Below, piece after piece: positions 41,729-51,581 of a stretch of 64,000 bases of DNA. The first letter of the stretch is position 1. The number at the start of each line of letters is the position of its first letter. Where the stretch lies: NCBI GenBank assembly GCA_046349935.1, contig JAXMBK010000003.1, forward strand, positions 558,001 through 622,000, written 5' to 3'. Position numbers and translations under genes: made by a program. Source of the stretch: CAIXSC01 sp046349935. GTDB lineage: Bacteria > Planctomycetota > Planctomycetia > Pirellulales > Pirellulaceae. The notes under the pieces are model-generated. The model did no database searches. It saw only the letters and a list, made by a program, of their open reading frames with translations, and was not told the DNA's origin.

Positions 41729-43862
41729 CCCGCGTTGAGTCTTCCTGGGAGCGAACGTAGAACAATCCTTCGCGCTCGTCAAAACGGGCGCGGAGCCCCG
41801 CATAGAATTCAGCCGCCGAGATGGGCACCTCGACATCCCGGCGCACGCACTCTGCGACCACCCGGCTAAACAAGAGACTCTCTTCCCTCTCGCGCCGTAG
41901 TTCGCCCTCACGCCCTCGCGCCGCGCGATCCAGCTTCCGCAAATGCCGCTCGACGAAACGCCAAACTTGGTCGACTTGCTTGCGGACCGCCAGCTGACTT
42001 TCCGCCGCGAGATTCGTCGCTGGTCGACGAGCTGCGAGAGCTGCGACGGCGGGTTTGCGAGCGGATATGACGAGGTCGTGCTTCACGCTGCCGGCGTGAT
42101 TGAGTTGTTTGAAACTATCCTGCCGCTTGTCTAGCGTCCGTACGTCCACGACCAAGAATCCCGCGTCGCGGATTGCGGCCTGCAACGCATGCCACACACG
42201 TCGATCCGAGTGATGAAAGACGACCGTGAGCCACCGACCCGTTTTCAGCGCTGCGTAGAACTGTCGAAAACACTCCGTCAGCAACCGCTGGTAGTCCTCA
42301 AGCCCCTTGCCTACCGCCGGATTCTCAACCGCCTCCCACTGCGAATCGGTGACGCACCCCAGCCACGCTTCCCAGAGAAAGTTGAGCTCCGCATACATGA
42401 TGTTGCCGCCGAACGGCGGATCGACGAACACATAGTCGATCGACTCGGGCGGCGCAAGCGGTCGCGTACTGCTTTGCACCGACACTCGCACCTCGCCCGA
42501 CATCTGCTGCAGGAGCTTGGCGGTTTCCACGAAGACGCGTGCGTTGCGTCGAAATGTCTGTAGGGCGCTGGCGGGCGTGTTGAGCGACGAGACATACAGC
42601 GTTCCCGAAAGCGGTCCGCCACCCTTCTTGCCCGCGCGAAAACGACGTAGCCGCGAGGAGTAGAGATTCGCCGCCGAATGCACCAAGAGTCCCGCTTGTC
42701 GTAATCGATCAGGCAAGCGGCGCACCCGTTCGGCAAGCGCCGCCAGAAGCCAAAGGTTGGCCGGCGGATAGAAGTGATGGACGTGGGTCAGCCCAATCAC
42801 GTCGTTTCGCCGCGACTCGCGCCCCGGCGGCATCCGCTCGCAGGGAGTCGCAAACGGCGGTCGCGTCTGCTCCAACTTGGCCAACAGCTCGCAATCAAAG
42901 GCGTCGAGCCGCTTTTCGTATCGTCGCCCCTCATATTCGTAGTTGATGCGCACCGGCGTCTGCTTCGCACGTTCGATCGCGCACTCCAACAACGGATCGT
43001 AGCGCGTCTCTAGCACTCTTCGACTGCCGCGCTTCGCGATTCTTTTCTCACAGTGAGGACATGGAAACGGTTCTTCGACTTTTCCTGTCCGCTCGTTCAC
43101 CGCCTCCTCGAAAAACGCCCACTCGCCGCCGCACTCCGTGCACTCAAATACATCCGACCACACGACGAACTGAACCGCGCCCCACTTCAGTCCCGAGATG
43201 GGGCGCGGGGCCGCTGGAAAGTCGTCCAACTGCTTCGTCGCACGCCGAACCTCGGCCGCGGTCGGCTCGTGCAACGTCGCCTGCAACCACCCCCAATCGC
43301 GATCGACGTCGTCGATGACTTCGGCTAACGCCTGATGTAGTGCCGCAGGATCGATCGGCGAGTTGTGGTGAAACGCCAACAAACCCGCTAGCGGAGACAG
43401 ATCGGCCAACACTGCGCGTCGAGCCCCCGCCGCTCCCACTCGACGCCTCGCCTTGTCTCGCACGACGCCATCCGCTCCCACGCGCAAGCCGATCGATTCC
43501 AATGACTCCCGATCGCCGCTTAACTGCGCTGCCGCGCCGGTCATGCCGCTTCCGCAGAAGCCGTCGAGCACGACGTCGCCCGGGCGAGTGTAATGCAGCA
43601 CATAACGCAGGATCGCGCGATAGGGCACCTTCGTGTGATACGGATGGTCGCTGTACAGCGGGTCGGTCTTCCCCTCCACCACATCTAGCGCCAAAGGCGT
43701 CTCGACGCCTGCCCCGCTGGTTGTCTCTTCTTCCTTCGTCGAGGTCAAAAACGAAGCGATATAGGGATTCTCGCCGCCGGTGAACTGCGGCGCACAAGCC
43801 AAAGGCGACGACGCCCATGGCGTCTGGACGCGTCTCTTTTTGGGTCGAGCTGTTCGTTTCAT
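41667..43862 (-). CDS. Orphan DNA methyltransferase with embedded zinc-finger-like insert
   Basis: The 731-residue protein has the SAM motif 'VVLDGFCGSGMTG' (98-109) before the catalytic 'VFVDPPFGGNIMY' (DPPF 481-484), the order of the alpha/gamma N6-adenine or N4-cytosine amino-methyltransferases. Between them lies CTEC (241-244) with CPHC (268-271), a likely zinc-binding insert. 'YSDHPYHTKVPYRAILRYVLHYTRPGD' precedes the SAM motif. No restriction endonuclease, specificity subunit or defence gene is adjacent, so it could be an orphan regulator or the remainder of a defence island. It follows the PPC operon on the same strand, 27 bp upstream of its last gene's stop, and shares 62 bp with the convergent kinase gene. 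Confidence 0.85.
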   Translation of the reverse strand: MKRTARPKKRRVQTPWASSPLACAPQFTGGENPYIASFLTSTKEEETTSGAGVETPLALDVVEGKTDPLYSDHPYHTKVPYRAILRYVLHYTRPGDVVLDGFCGSGMTGAAAQLSGDRESLESIGLRVGADGVVRDKARRRVGAAGARRAVLADLSPLAGLLAFHHNSPIDPAALHQALAEVIDDVDRDWGWLQATLHEPTAAEVRRATKQLDDFPAAPRPISGLKWGAVQFVVWSDVFECTECGGEWAFFEEAVNERTGKVEEPFPCPHCEKRIAKRGSRRVLETRYDPLLECAIERAKQTPVRINYEYEGRRYEKRLDAFDCELLAKLEQTRPPFATPCERMPPGRESRRNDVIGLTHVHHFYPPANLWLLAALAERVRRLPDRLRQAGLLVHSAANLYSSRLRRFRAGKKGGGPLSGTLYVSSLNTPASALQTFRRNARVFVETAKLLQQMSGEVRVSVQSSTRPLAPPESIDYVFVDPPFGGNIMYAELNFLWEAWLGCVTDSQWEAVENPAVGKGLEDYQRLLTECFRQFYAALKTGRWLTVVFHHSDRRVWHALQAAIRDAGFLVVDVRTLDKRQDSFKQLNHAGSVKHDLVISARKPAVAALAARRPATNLAAESQLAVRKQVDQVWRFVERHLRKLDRAARGREGELRREREESLLFSRVVAECVRRDVEVPISAAEFYAGLRARFDEREGLFYVRSQEDSTRVKRALPAALRGRRSRRKREG

Positions 43863-43889
43863 CCCGGCACGCTTCGCGCGCCGCGCAGA

Positions 43890-46253
43890 CTACTTCAGCG
43901 GCACGAGTTCGAGAGTGGCTTCCGCGACGAGCGGATCGTCGCCGCGACGCGCGGTGGCGCGAATCACGACCGGCATCGTAAACGGTCCCGGACGACTGCC
44001 ATAGACCACCACCAACTCGCCCATTTCGCTCTCGGACGCCACTTCGACAGGCGTCGCGGATACGTCTTGCAAATGCGGCGGCCCAACCAACTCCAAACGT
44101 ACGGGCGACTTCAAGTCTCGGTCGCGCCTCACTTGCACCTTGATCCGCGTCTCCTTCCCCGCCTCGACCGCCGCCGTGCCGCGATCGAGCAAGATCCTGA
44201 GCGGCGACGGTGAAACCAGGTTCACCATTTGATTGTTCTGATCGCCGCTGCTAAACGAAACTTTACGTCTGCTCCCCTGACCGTCGTCAAGTTCGCCGGT
44301 CGCCATCAACACCACGCGACTCGTCCGCCCTAACTCCATCCAGGGCGGCAACGTGATCGGATATACAAACTCCGTCGCCCCCGCTGGCACGATGATCGTC
44401 GGCCCCGTCACCCCCTGCAGATGCCGCGCCTGCCGGTCGGCCAATCGCACCTCCAGCGGCCCCTCAAAACCGTTGCGTTCCACCACATAGCGTTTGCGCG
44501 ATACCGCGCCGCACGAGATATAGGTCATCTCGTACGCCCCCTGAAACTTGAACGGAGTCGCCAGCGTCACCGCCAGCGCCAGTTGATTCAAACCCGGTTC
44601 CCCATTCACGCTCGGAGTCGCCGCGTACAACGGGGCCTCGGTCGCGGGCGCGGTTGGCCCCACCGAGGCAGGCCGCCCCACAATGCGAATCGCACTCGCC
44701 CCCACGCGAGCTTGTTCGCTTGCTTCAATCGTCAACTCCACCTTGTTCACATTCGCCGCCGCCGTCGTCGCGGCCGCCGTCACTCCGGCAGGCAACCCCT
44801 CCACCGACAACGCAACCGGCTCGGCATAGCCGCCTTCACGCAGGACCTGCACGAGCAACTTAAGCGACTTCCCTCGCTCCACCGCTACGACGTCCGACGC
44901 AACTTCCAGCCGCACGCGCGGCGCCGCCGGCGACACTCGCAACCGATACGCAAACTGACGCCCGCCTCGCGAGCGAAACTGGTCGGTCACCCGAATCACA
45001 TACGGGCCGTCCGCGGGCGGCGTAAACCGCAGCACCGCGTCCGACGAACCATTCGGGCCCTGGTCGGCTCGAGCCGCTTCGCTGCCGTCCTCTTTCAGGA
45101 CGGCGACGACGCTATCCAGCGGCGAACCCCAGCGACCGGCCTGCGCCTCCAAGACGTACTCGACGCCCTTCGACAACTCCACGCTCCAGAGATCCTGATC
45201 CCCCGGGGCATCGATGCGGCCGTTCAAGACCACCGACGCCTTCGCAGCGTTCGCCTCGCGTATCGCATTGTTCGGCTCTTGCTCCAACAGTTCGGGCAGG
45301 TCGTCGACCGCAACGGGAACCCAGTTCGTCTTGCTTCCCGCCGCCTCCCACTGCAGCTCGACTCGCTCGTCGCTCCCCGCGCGCGGCAAAGCGGCGGTGA
45401 ACGTCGTGTTCGCAAGGTTCGCCCCTTCCGCCGTCCAGGTCGACGTTGCGCCCCTTTGCCCTCCCAGCGGATAGACGTGCTGCACCCACGGGCCGTCGGT
45501 CACGGTGAGTCGATAGACGAACGACTGCAATCCTTCGCCGCGCACATCGTGAATTCGCACTCGATACGGCCGCTCATCCAGAACGACGAACGACAACGAC
45601 GGATCGCCGCCGCCCACTCCGGTCGCCTCCGCCACCGGACGGTTCAAGGCGTCCAGCACTTCCATCCGCGCCTCAAGCGGCGAGCCCAAACCGGCGGCCG
45701 CTACGACGCAGGTGATGGTGCGTCCTCGCGGGGCCGTAAACGACCATTCGTCGACGTCCTCGCGAGGAAACACCCTCCCGTTGATCGTCACAGGAAGCGT
45801 CACGCTCGCCGGAATCGCCTCCCCTTCCACTTCCTTCTCAACCACCTCCGGAAGTTCGCCGACGATGAATTTTCGAGCGGCCGTCGCCCCCTGGGCGTTC
45901 GCCGCGCGCCAATAGCGCACGCCCGGCGCCGCGTCGGCCGCGATGGCGATCTGGGCCGCGTAGTCTTTCGGGTAGTCCTCCGCACGCTGACTCGCCGGCA
46001 ATCGCACCAGCGGCCCCTCAAACCAAATCGTCTCCATCCGCTCGATCTGCGACGGCGCCGTCACCCCCTCGCCCAGCATCTCGAATGCGCAGCGGTCATG
46101 CAGATAGTGCCCGCCCACGCGGACCGACACGCGCGTCCCGCGCTGCCCGCCCGCAGGAAAAATGTACGACGTCGAAGGCGGCTCCGCCCACGCCGCTCCC
46201 CCCCACCACAACCAGCCGCCGATCACCGCCGCAACCACAAACATCCTGCACAT
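43890..46253 (-). CDS. Exported PPC-domain protein, third gene of DUF1549/DUF1501 operon
   Basis: The ATG at 46253 shares one base with the DUF1501 stop (TGATG), so the genes are coupled; the open frame up to 46733 is rejected. The 787-residue protein has signal peptide 'MCRMFVVAAVIGGWLWWGGAAWA' and starts 'STSYIFPAGGQRGTRVSVRVGGHYL'. Two PPC-type modules follow: 'NGRVFPREDVDEWSFTAPRGRTITCVV' in residue range about 150-260 and 'LNGRIDAPGDQDLWSVELSKG' at about 340-450. The C-terminus is Ig-like. It is probably a surface-located carbohydrate or protein binder working with the two upstream products. Confidence 0.88.
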   Translation of the reverse strand: MCRMFVVAAVIGGWLWWGGAAWAEPPSTSYIFPAGGQRGTRVSVRVGGHYLHDRCAFEMLGEGVTAPSQIERMETIWFEGPLVRLPASQRAEDYPKDYAAQIAIAADAAPGVRYWRAANAQGATAARKFIVGELPEVVEKEVEGEAIPASVTLPVTINGRVFPREDVDEWSFTAPRGRTITCVVAAAGLGSPLEARMEVLDALNRPVAEATGVGGGDPSLSFVVLDERPYRVRIHDVRGEGLQSFVYRLTVTDGPWVQHVYPLGGQRGATSTWTAEGANLANTTFTAALPRAGSDERVELQWEAAGSKTNWVPVAVDDLPELLEQEPNNAIREANAAKASVVLNGRIDAPGDQDLWSVELSKGVEYVLEAQAGRWGSPLDSVVAVLKEDGSEAARADQGPNGSSDAVLRFTPPADGPYVIRVTDQFRSRGGRQFAYRLRVSPAAPRVRLEVASDVVAVERGKSLKLLVQVLREGGYAEPVALSVEGLPAGVTAAATTAAANVNKVELTIEASEQARVGASAIRIVGRPASVGPTAPATEAPLYAATPSVNGEPGLNQLALAVTLATPFKFQGAYEMTYISCGAVSRKRYVVERNGFEGPLEVRLADRQARHLQGVTGPTIIVPAGATEFVYPITLPPWMELGRTSRVVLMATGELDDGQGSRRKVSFSSGDQNNQMVNLVSPSPLRILLDRGTAAVEAGKETRIKVQVRRDRDLKSPVRLELVGPPHLQDVSATPVEVASESEMGELVVVYGSRPGPFTMPVVIRATARRGDDPLVAEATLELVPLK

Positions 46254-47581
46254 CACAGCAGCTCCCGCATCACGCGACCGTCGTTGACCACTTTCACCGG
46301 TCGCCCCTCCGGCGTGTAGAACTCGTGATTCGGATCGATCCCCAACAAGTGGTGCATCGTCGCGGACAAATCCTCCGGCCCGTGCGGAGCGCCCGCCGGT
46401 TTCTCGGCCCGATCGTCGCTCGCCCCGATGACCCGCCCGCCGCGCACGCCGCCGCCGCCCAACAGCACGGTGAACGCCGGGCCCCAGTGGTCCCGCCCCG
46501 CGTTTTTGTTGATCCGCGGAGTTCGGCCAAACTCGCCCGTGACCACGACGAGCGTCTTCTGCAACAGCCCGCGGTCGGCTAGGTCGCGAAACAAGGCCGC
46601 CATCGCTCGATCCAGCGCCGGCAGCAGTTCGTTCTTGAGCACCACGAAGTTGTTGTCGTGCGTGTCCCAGTTGCTGTGATCGATCGTGACGCACCGCACT
46701 CCCGCCTCGACCAACCGACGCGCCATCAAACACGATTGCCCCAGCGTCGTCCGGCCGTACTCGTCGCGCAACCTCTCCGGCTCTGCATGAATGTCAAACG
46801 CCCGCTTCGCCTCCGGCGACGTCATCAAATCGAACGCCTTTTGCCGGAAGACGCTCACCGCCTTGGCCGACCGATTCGCCTTCAGCTCCTCGGCTCGCTG
46901 CAGTTGGTCGACCTCCGCCAGCAGACGCCGCCGCGCGTCCAAGCGTTTGGCTTCCAGCGTCAGCGGCGGCACGATGTCGGGGACGGCGAAATCGGGCGAA
47001 TTGGGATCGGCGAGGATCGCCAGCGGCGAGCAAGTCGGCCCGAGATAGGCCGGGCCGGCGCTGGCATGCACTTGCGGCAAACTCACGTACGGCGGCGCCG
47101 AACCGCGCGGCCCCAACATCTTCGCAATCACTGCGCCGTGTGCAGGCCGCTGGTTGTTGGGACTCAAGCTGGGATTGAAGCCGGCGATAGGATGGTAGCC
47201 GGTGAGCATATAGTGATCCGCCGGCCCGTGATCCGAGTTGCGGTGGCCGAAAGAGCGTACGAGCGAAAACTTGTCTTGCTGCAGCGCAACATGCGGCAAG
47301 TGCTCGCACACTTCGATGCCTGGTACGTTTGTCGCAATCCCTTGAAACTCGCCGCGGATCTCCGCCGGCGCCTGCGGCTTCAGATCAAACGTATCGATCG
47401 TGCTCAAGCCGCCCTTTAAGAAGACCAGTATCAACGACGCGCCGGTATCCCGCGCCCCGCCGCTCGCTTCGGCCGCCAAGAGCCGTTCAAGCGATACCCC
47501 GGCGCCGAACAGGCCGGCCGCTCCCACGCGCAACAAATCTCGTCGCGCCACTCCGTCGCAGAATTTGCTTCCGCCCGCCAT
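46253..47581 (-). CDS. DUF1501 domain protein
   Basis: The 442-residue protein begins with a Tat-like leader 'CDGVARRDLLRVGAAGLFGAG'. 'SLILVFLKGGLSTIDTFDLKPQAPAEIRGEF' and 'DHGPADHYMLTGYHP' are DUF1501 signatures, and 'LVVVTGEFGRTPRINKNAGRDHWG' with late His residues matches the alkaline-phosphatase/sulfatase-like metallo-fold this family is thought to adopt. It is the middle gene: 10 bp after the DUF1549/DUF1553 stop and overlapping the PPC start by 1 bp. Function of the family is not established; an exported hydrolase is inferred. Confidence 0.93.
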   Translation of the reverse strand: MAGGSKFCDGVARRDLLRVGAAGLFGAGVSLERLLAAEASGGARDTGASLILVFLKGGLSTIDTFDLKPQAPAEIRGEFQGIATNVPGIEVCEHLPHVALQQDKFSLVRSFGHRNSDHGPADHYMLTGYHPIAGFNPSLSPNNQRPAHGAVIAKMLGPRGSAPPYVSLPQVHASAGPAYLGPTCSPLAILADPNSPDFAVPDIVPPLTLEAKRLDARRRLLAEVDQLQRAEELKANRSAKAVSVFRQKAFDLMTSPEAKRAFDIHAEPERLRDEYGRTTLGQSCLMARRLVEAGVRCVTIDHSNWDTHDNNFVVLKNELLPALDRAMAALFRDLADRGLLQKTLVVVTGEFGRTPRINKNAGRDHWGPAFTVLLGGGGVRGGRVIGASDDRAEKPAGAPHGPEDLSATMHHLLGIDPNHEFYTPEGRPVKVVNDGRVMRELL

Positions 47582-47591
47582 CGACAGACTC

Positions 47592-49817
47592 CTAGTGATT
47601 GAAGGCGAATTCCAGCGTATTGAGCAGCGACCAAGCCAAGTCTTCGGCCGCCTGCCGCCGATCCTCGGATTCCCGTAGGTACTTCAGCGCCGACTCGAGC
47701 TCCGCTTCCGTCGGCCGCCGGCTGTAGAACCCCAGATACAATTCGTCGACCAATTGCCGATCATCCAGCGACGCCCGGACCAACCGCGCCACCGTCCCCG
47801 ACTCGTGCGTCAACTTCGTATGCACCCGCTCCGAATTAAGCAGATGCAGCACCTGCGCAACGCTCGGCGAGTCGCTGCGCTCGCACGTGCAAACTGTCTT
47901 GCGCACCGGCCGCCCAAACAGCGATAAGAAGTAGTGGTCGACGCGGCTGTCCCATAACTGCACCGCGCGCAAACCGCTTGGCAGCCCCTCGAACTTTTCC
48001 GGCACGCCGGTCGCCTGACTCACGGCATCCAACAACACTTCCGCTTCCAGTCGTTTCAGCAGCGACCGCGAGTAATTCTGCTCGTCTTCCTCGTTTGTCG
48101 CGTTCGTCGTCGTCGACTGCTGATACACACGCGACCTTGCAATCGTGCGCACCAGCGACCGCAAATCGAAACGTTGATCAACAAGGTCGCGTGCGAGGGC
48201 GTCAAGCAACGCGCGGTTGCTCGGCGGGTTCGTCTCGCGGAAGTCGTCCACCGGTTCGACCAATCCGCGCCCCAACATTCGCGCCCACACTCGATTCGCC
48301 AGATTCCGCGCAAACCAAGGGTTCTCTGGAGAAGTCAACCACTCGGCCAACACCACGCGACGATCGCCGACCGGATCTTTCTCGGGTTCAGGAATGCCCA
48401 GCGCATGCGCGGTCACTCGCTTGCCGGTCCGCGGGTGATTCGTCGCCGGATCGCCAACCGCCGCCAGCGACTCCCCGCGCGGCGACTTATCGCGTCGCAA
48501 TTGCGCGAAGAAGGCGGTCATGCCGAAGTAATCGTTCTGACTCCAGCGATCGTACGGATGATGGTGACACTGAGCGCAAGCGATGCGCACTCCAAGGAAC
48601 ACTTGCGAAATGGTCGACGCCGCCTCGCCCGGTTGAGCGACGACGCGATAGAGATTGCCGGCTGGGGCGTCCGCCAACGGCCCCTCTGCTGTGATGACAT
48701 CGCGTGCAAAGGCATCCAATGGCTGCCGCCGAGCGACGCTATCGCGAATCCAGCGGTACATCTCGTACGCCGCCTTATGCCCCAACACCTCGCGGTCGAC
48801 GCGCAACAAGTCGGCCCAATACAAGGCCCAGTAATCGTTGAACTCGGGCCGCTCCAGCAACCCATCAATCGTGCGTTCACGACGCTTCGGGTCGGCGTCG
48901 TCTAAAAATCGACGTGCTTCTTCCGCCGTCGGCAGACGACCGATCACATCGAGATACACGCGGCGCAGAAACCGTGCGTCATCCGTCGGGCCCGCGGGTG
49001 CAATCCGCAGCTTGGCCAATCGTTCGTCGACCAGACGGTCGATGAAGTTATGCTGAGGCAGCGTCGACGGCGTTGCCAGCGGCTCGGCGCGCGGAACCAC
49101 GATTTGAAACAGATCGACGCGCCCCAAGTAGCTCGCCATCACCGCTGCCGACCCAGGCAAAGCTCCCGCCGTCACCGTCCCCGCCCCGTCCACCCGCGCC
49201 AAAGTCTCGTTGTTCGACTGAAACGTCGCCAGCGACGTGACATCGGTTTGCCGGCCGTCGGACCAATGCGCGGTCACTCGCAGCGGAACGACGTCCCCCG
49301 CCGCCAGTACGCGTTCGCGCGGGTCGAGCGCGATCCGCAAGACCTGCGGATCATCAGCCGAACCGCGCGGCGCCCCCGCTTGCACCCAGTCCCGCAACAA
49401 CTGGTATTCGGGGCGATTCGGTTCCAGCCGCACGCCGCCGCCGTGCGGCGTCTGCCCGCTGATCTTCCGTAACAGCAAACTCTGCTCGGGCGCCGCCGGA
49501 AACAAGCGTCGCCCGCGGCCCTCCATCACCAGCGCCTGATAGTCCACCTCCGGGTCTGCACCAAAGACCGACAGCTTGAACCCGTTCTGACCTTCCGCCT
49601 TTCCGTGACAACCCGACGTATTGCACGCGAACTTCGACAGGATCGGAACGATGTCGGTTTCAAAGTTGAAGCGTCGCGCCGCGAAGCCTGCCGGCGACGA
49701 CTGGCCGGGCGAGGACGCATCCCCCGCGACGGCGCTGTCCTGCCCAACCACAACGCCGCCCATCCCGAAGCTCAGGACAATCACGGCCACCGCCAGCCGC
49801 CTCGTGGTCGCGTGCAT
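47592..49817 (-). CDS. DUF1549/DUF1553 protein with cytochrome-like N-terminus and Ig-like domain
   Basis: The 741-residue protein has a signal peptide (MHATTRRLAVAVIVLSFGMG). A planctomycete cytochrome c-like segment follows: 'FACNTSGCHGKAEGQNGFKLSVFG' (CxxxxCH-type). A BIG2-like domain lies at about 155-240 ('VVPLRVTAHWSDGRQTDVTS'). DUF1549 begins near 'HNFIDRLVDERLAKLRI' and holds CAQCH in 'RIACAQCHHHPYDRW', a canonical haem motif. DUF1553 is 'RVVLAEWLTSPENPWFARNLANRVWARMLGRGLVEPVDDFRETN' in outline. It heads the three-gene operon. An extracytoplasmic redox role is inferred. Confidence 0.93.
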   Translation of the reverse strand: MHATTRRLAVAVIVLSFGMGGVVVGQDSAVAGDASSPGQSSPAGFAARRFNFETDIVPILSKFACNTSGCHGKAEGQNGFKLSVFGADPEVDYQALVMEGRGRRLFPAAPEQSLLLRKISGQTPHGGGVRLEPNRPEYQLLRDWVQAGAPRGSADDPQVLRIALDPRERVLAAGDVVPLRVTAHWSDGRQTDVTSLATFQSNNETLARVDGAGTVTAGALPGSAAVMASYLGRVDLFQIVVPRAEPLATPSTLPQHNFIDRLVDERLAKLRIAPAGPTDDARFLRRVYLDVIGRLPTAEEARRFLDDADPKRRERTIDGLLERPEFNDYWALYWADLLRVDREVLGHKAAYEMYRWIRDSVARRQPLDAFARDVITAEGPLADAPAGNLYRVVAQPGEAASTISQVFLGVRIACAQCHHHPYDRWSQNDYFGMTAFFAQLRRDKSPRGESLAAVGDPATNHPRTGKRVTAHALGIPEPEKDPVGDRRVVLAEWLTSPENPWFARNLANRVWARMLGRGLVEPVDDFRETNPPSNRALLDALARDLVDQRFDLRSLVRTIARSRVYQQSTTTNATNEEDEQNYSRSLLKRLEAEVLLDAVSQATGVPEKFEGLPSGLRAVQLWDSRVDHYFLSLFGRPVRKTVCTCERSDSPSVAQVLHLLNSERVHTKLTHESGTVARLVRASLDDRQLVDELYLGFYSRRPTEAELESALKYLRESEDRRQAAEDLAWSLLNTLEFAFNH

Positions 49818-49919
49818 GTAGATCTTCCCGCTTGTCTGTCATCCGGTCGACGCTTCCGTTCCCCTCCGCCAGCGGAACGCATCGACACATGCTAATGCAA
49901 CAAAACGAGCGATCCTAGA

Positions 49920-50204
49920 TCAAGTCGACCGACCATTCTTCTTTTCGGCGCCGTTCTCTTCCAAGTATCGAGCGCGCTGTTGCGAGTATTCCTCGGGGGA
50001 CGGCAGATCGGGAACGGTTTGGCCTTCCTTGACCGCCGCTTCGAACAGGCGTTCCAGAAACGGCCGGCACCAGCCGCACCCCGTCCCCGCACCAAAACAC
50101 TGACTCAGCTGCCCCGCGCGTTTGGGCTTCTCCACGCGCAGAAAGTTCACCACCTTCCGCTTGGTCACGTGAAAACACAGGCACAGTTCGTCATCTAGTT
50201 CCAT
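49920..50204 (-). CDS. BFD-like [2Fe-2S]-binding protein
   Basis: The start at 50204 (MELDDELCLCFHVTKRKV) gives 94 residues; the longer frame to 50312 is not supported. The CxC pair in 'LCLCFHVT' and the CxxC pair in 'GAGTGCGWCRPFLERLF' reproduce the four-cysteine ligand set of bacterioferritin-associated ferredoxin domains. The C-terminal 30 residues are polar ('SPEEYSQQRARYLEENG'). It may pass electrons for iron release or sulfur chemistry; no ferritin gene is nearby. It follows the peptidase gene on the same strand by 43 bp. Confidence 0.82.
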   Translation of the reverse strand: MELDDELCLCFHVTKRKVVNFLRVEKPKRAGQLSQCFGAGTGCGWCRPFLERLFEAAVKEGQTVPDLPSPEEYSQQRARYLEENGAEKKNGRST

Positions 50205-50247
50205 CGGTCGGAATCTCGCACACAACTTGGTTCGTGGACGAATCAAC

Positions 50248-51435
50248 CTAACCTTCGGTCGCCGTCGCCAACCGCAAACCAATGCGGCACGCATGCTGAA
50301 ACTCGGCCACATTCAGCGCTTCGTCGACCGTGTGCGGCGACACCTGACCGCACCCCATCGTGACGGCCGGCATCCCCCGCTCGGTCATCCAATTGGCGTC
50401 GAGCCCGCCGTTGGAAATCGAACGGATCGGCTCGAGCCCCACGCCCCGCACGGCCGCTTCCGCCGCCAACACGCACGGCTCGTCGGGCCCCAACTGAAAC
50501 GACTCGTAATCCATCCGCCGCTCGATCGCCACGCTTCCATGCCGCCCCTCTGAGCTACGCACCTCGCGCACCGCTTTGGCGAACGCTGTCTCAATCGCCT
50601 CGACGATTTGTTCGCGAAACTTCGGATCGTGGCTGCGCGCTTCGGCCTTCAGATGCACGTAGTCGGTGACGACGTTCGTCGCTTCGCCGCCGTGCACGTA
50701 CCCAACGTTGCTGGTGCCGGTCCCTTCGCGTCGCGAAATGAGCCCATGCCAACCGTTGCGATGCAGGTCTGCGATGGCCAGCGACGCGATGGCGATTGCG
50801 CTCACCCCCTTCTCGGGCGCTCCCCCCGCGTGACTCGCCACCCCCGAAACCTTGATTTCAAGTCGGTAGGCGCCGGTTGCGCCGACCGTGAGTTTGCTCG
50901 GCGAACCACCGTCCCAGTTGAACACCAGCTTCGGATTGCCCAGCAAGTTCTTCTGAACGAACCGAGCTCCATACAGCCCCACTTCTTCTTGGATGAACCA
51001 GCAAAAAGTAAGCGGCGGGTGGGGCAGCTTGCGTGCGACGATTTCGAGCGCCGTGTTGAGCAGCACGGCGGCGCCGGCTCGGTTGTCCGCGCCCAGCCCC
51101 GTCGAGGGGTCGGTCGACTTGACGAATTCGCCGCTTCGCTTCGGCTTGCACCCTACGCAGATCGGCACCGTATCCAGGTGAGCCGTGAGCATCCGCCGCG
51201 GCCCGCGCAGCGTTCCTGGAAACTGCACGATCAAGTTCCCCTGGTTGCCCTTGATGAGCGCCTTTTGCTGGGCGTTGTCGGAAACGATCGACTTCGCAGA
51301 CACGCCCGCTTTGCGTAGTTGCTGCGTGATGAACGCCGCCACCTCTTTCTCTTCACCGCTCTTGCCCCGAATGGGCATTAACTGCATGACCAACTCAAAC
51401 GCGCGCCGCAAATCGGGTTCCATAACTTGGTCCAT
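50248..51435 (-). CDS. M20/M42-family metallopeptidase (peptidase T-like)
   Basis: Start choices are 51435 (MDQVMEPD), 51423 and 51456; none has a clear ribosome-binding site. About 395 residues. Zn site: 'MLTAHLDTVPICVG' (His and Asp), 'GLGADNRAGAAVLLNTA' (bridging Asp) and 'CWFIQEEVGLYGAR' (catalytic Glu pair). The dimerisation lid contains 'VSGVASHAGGAPEKGVSAI'. The late ligand His is in 'GCGQVSPHTVDEALNVAEF'. It probably cleaves small peptides or acylated amino acids in the cytoplasm. Divergent from rlmN. Confidence 0.9.
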   Translation of the reverse strand: MDQVMEPDLRRAFELVMQLMPIRGKSGEEKEVAAFITQQLRKAGVSAKSIVSDNAQQKALIKGNQGNLIVQFPGTLRGPRRMLTAHLDTVPICVGCKPKRSGEFVKSTDPSTGLGADNRAGAAVLLNTALEIVARKLPHPPLTFCWFIQEEVGLYGARFVQKNLLGNPKLVFNWDGGSPSKLTVGATGAYRLEIKVSGVASHAGGAPEKGVSAIAIASLAIADLHRNGWHGLISRREGTGTSNVGYVHGGEATNVVTDYVHLKAEARSHDPKFREQIVEAIETAFAKAVREVRSSEGRHGSVAIERRMDYESFQLGPDEPCVLAAEAAVRGVGLEPIRSISNGGLDANWMTERGMPAVTMGCGQVSPHTVDEALNVAEFQHACRIGLRLATATEG

Positions 51436-51581
51436 GAGTATTTCGACCGCGAACAAGCGGTCCTTTCGACTGAGGAAGCGAATTCGGTGAGCGGCATTCG
51501 ACCTGCCGACGAGGCTTTAGCGTACCAAAAACGGCGTGCTTGTCGCGGCGGCAGCCTCGCCGAGGAACGCCGCGCGCGTGC

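Noticed and set aside
44421..46319. 632-codon plus-strand frame antisense to the PPC gene
   Set aside because: Arg/His/Pro-rich shadow of a well-supported gene with signal peptide and operon coupling.
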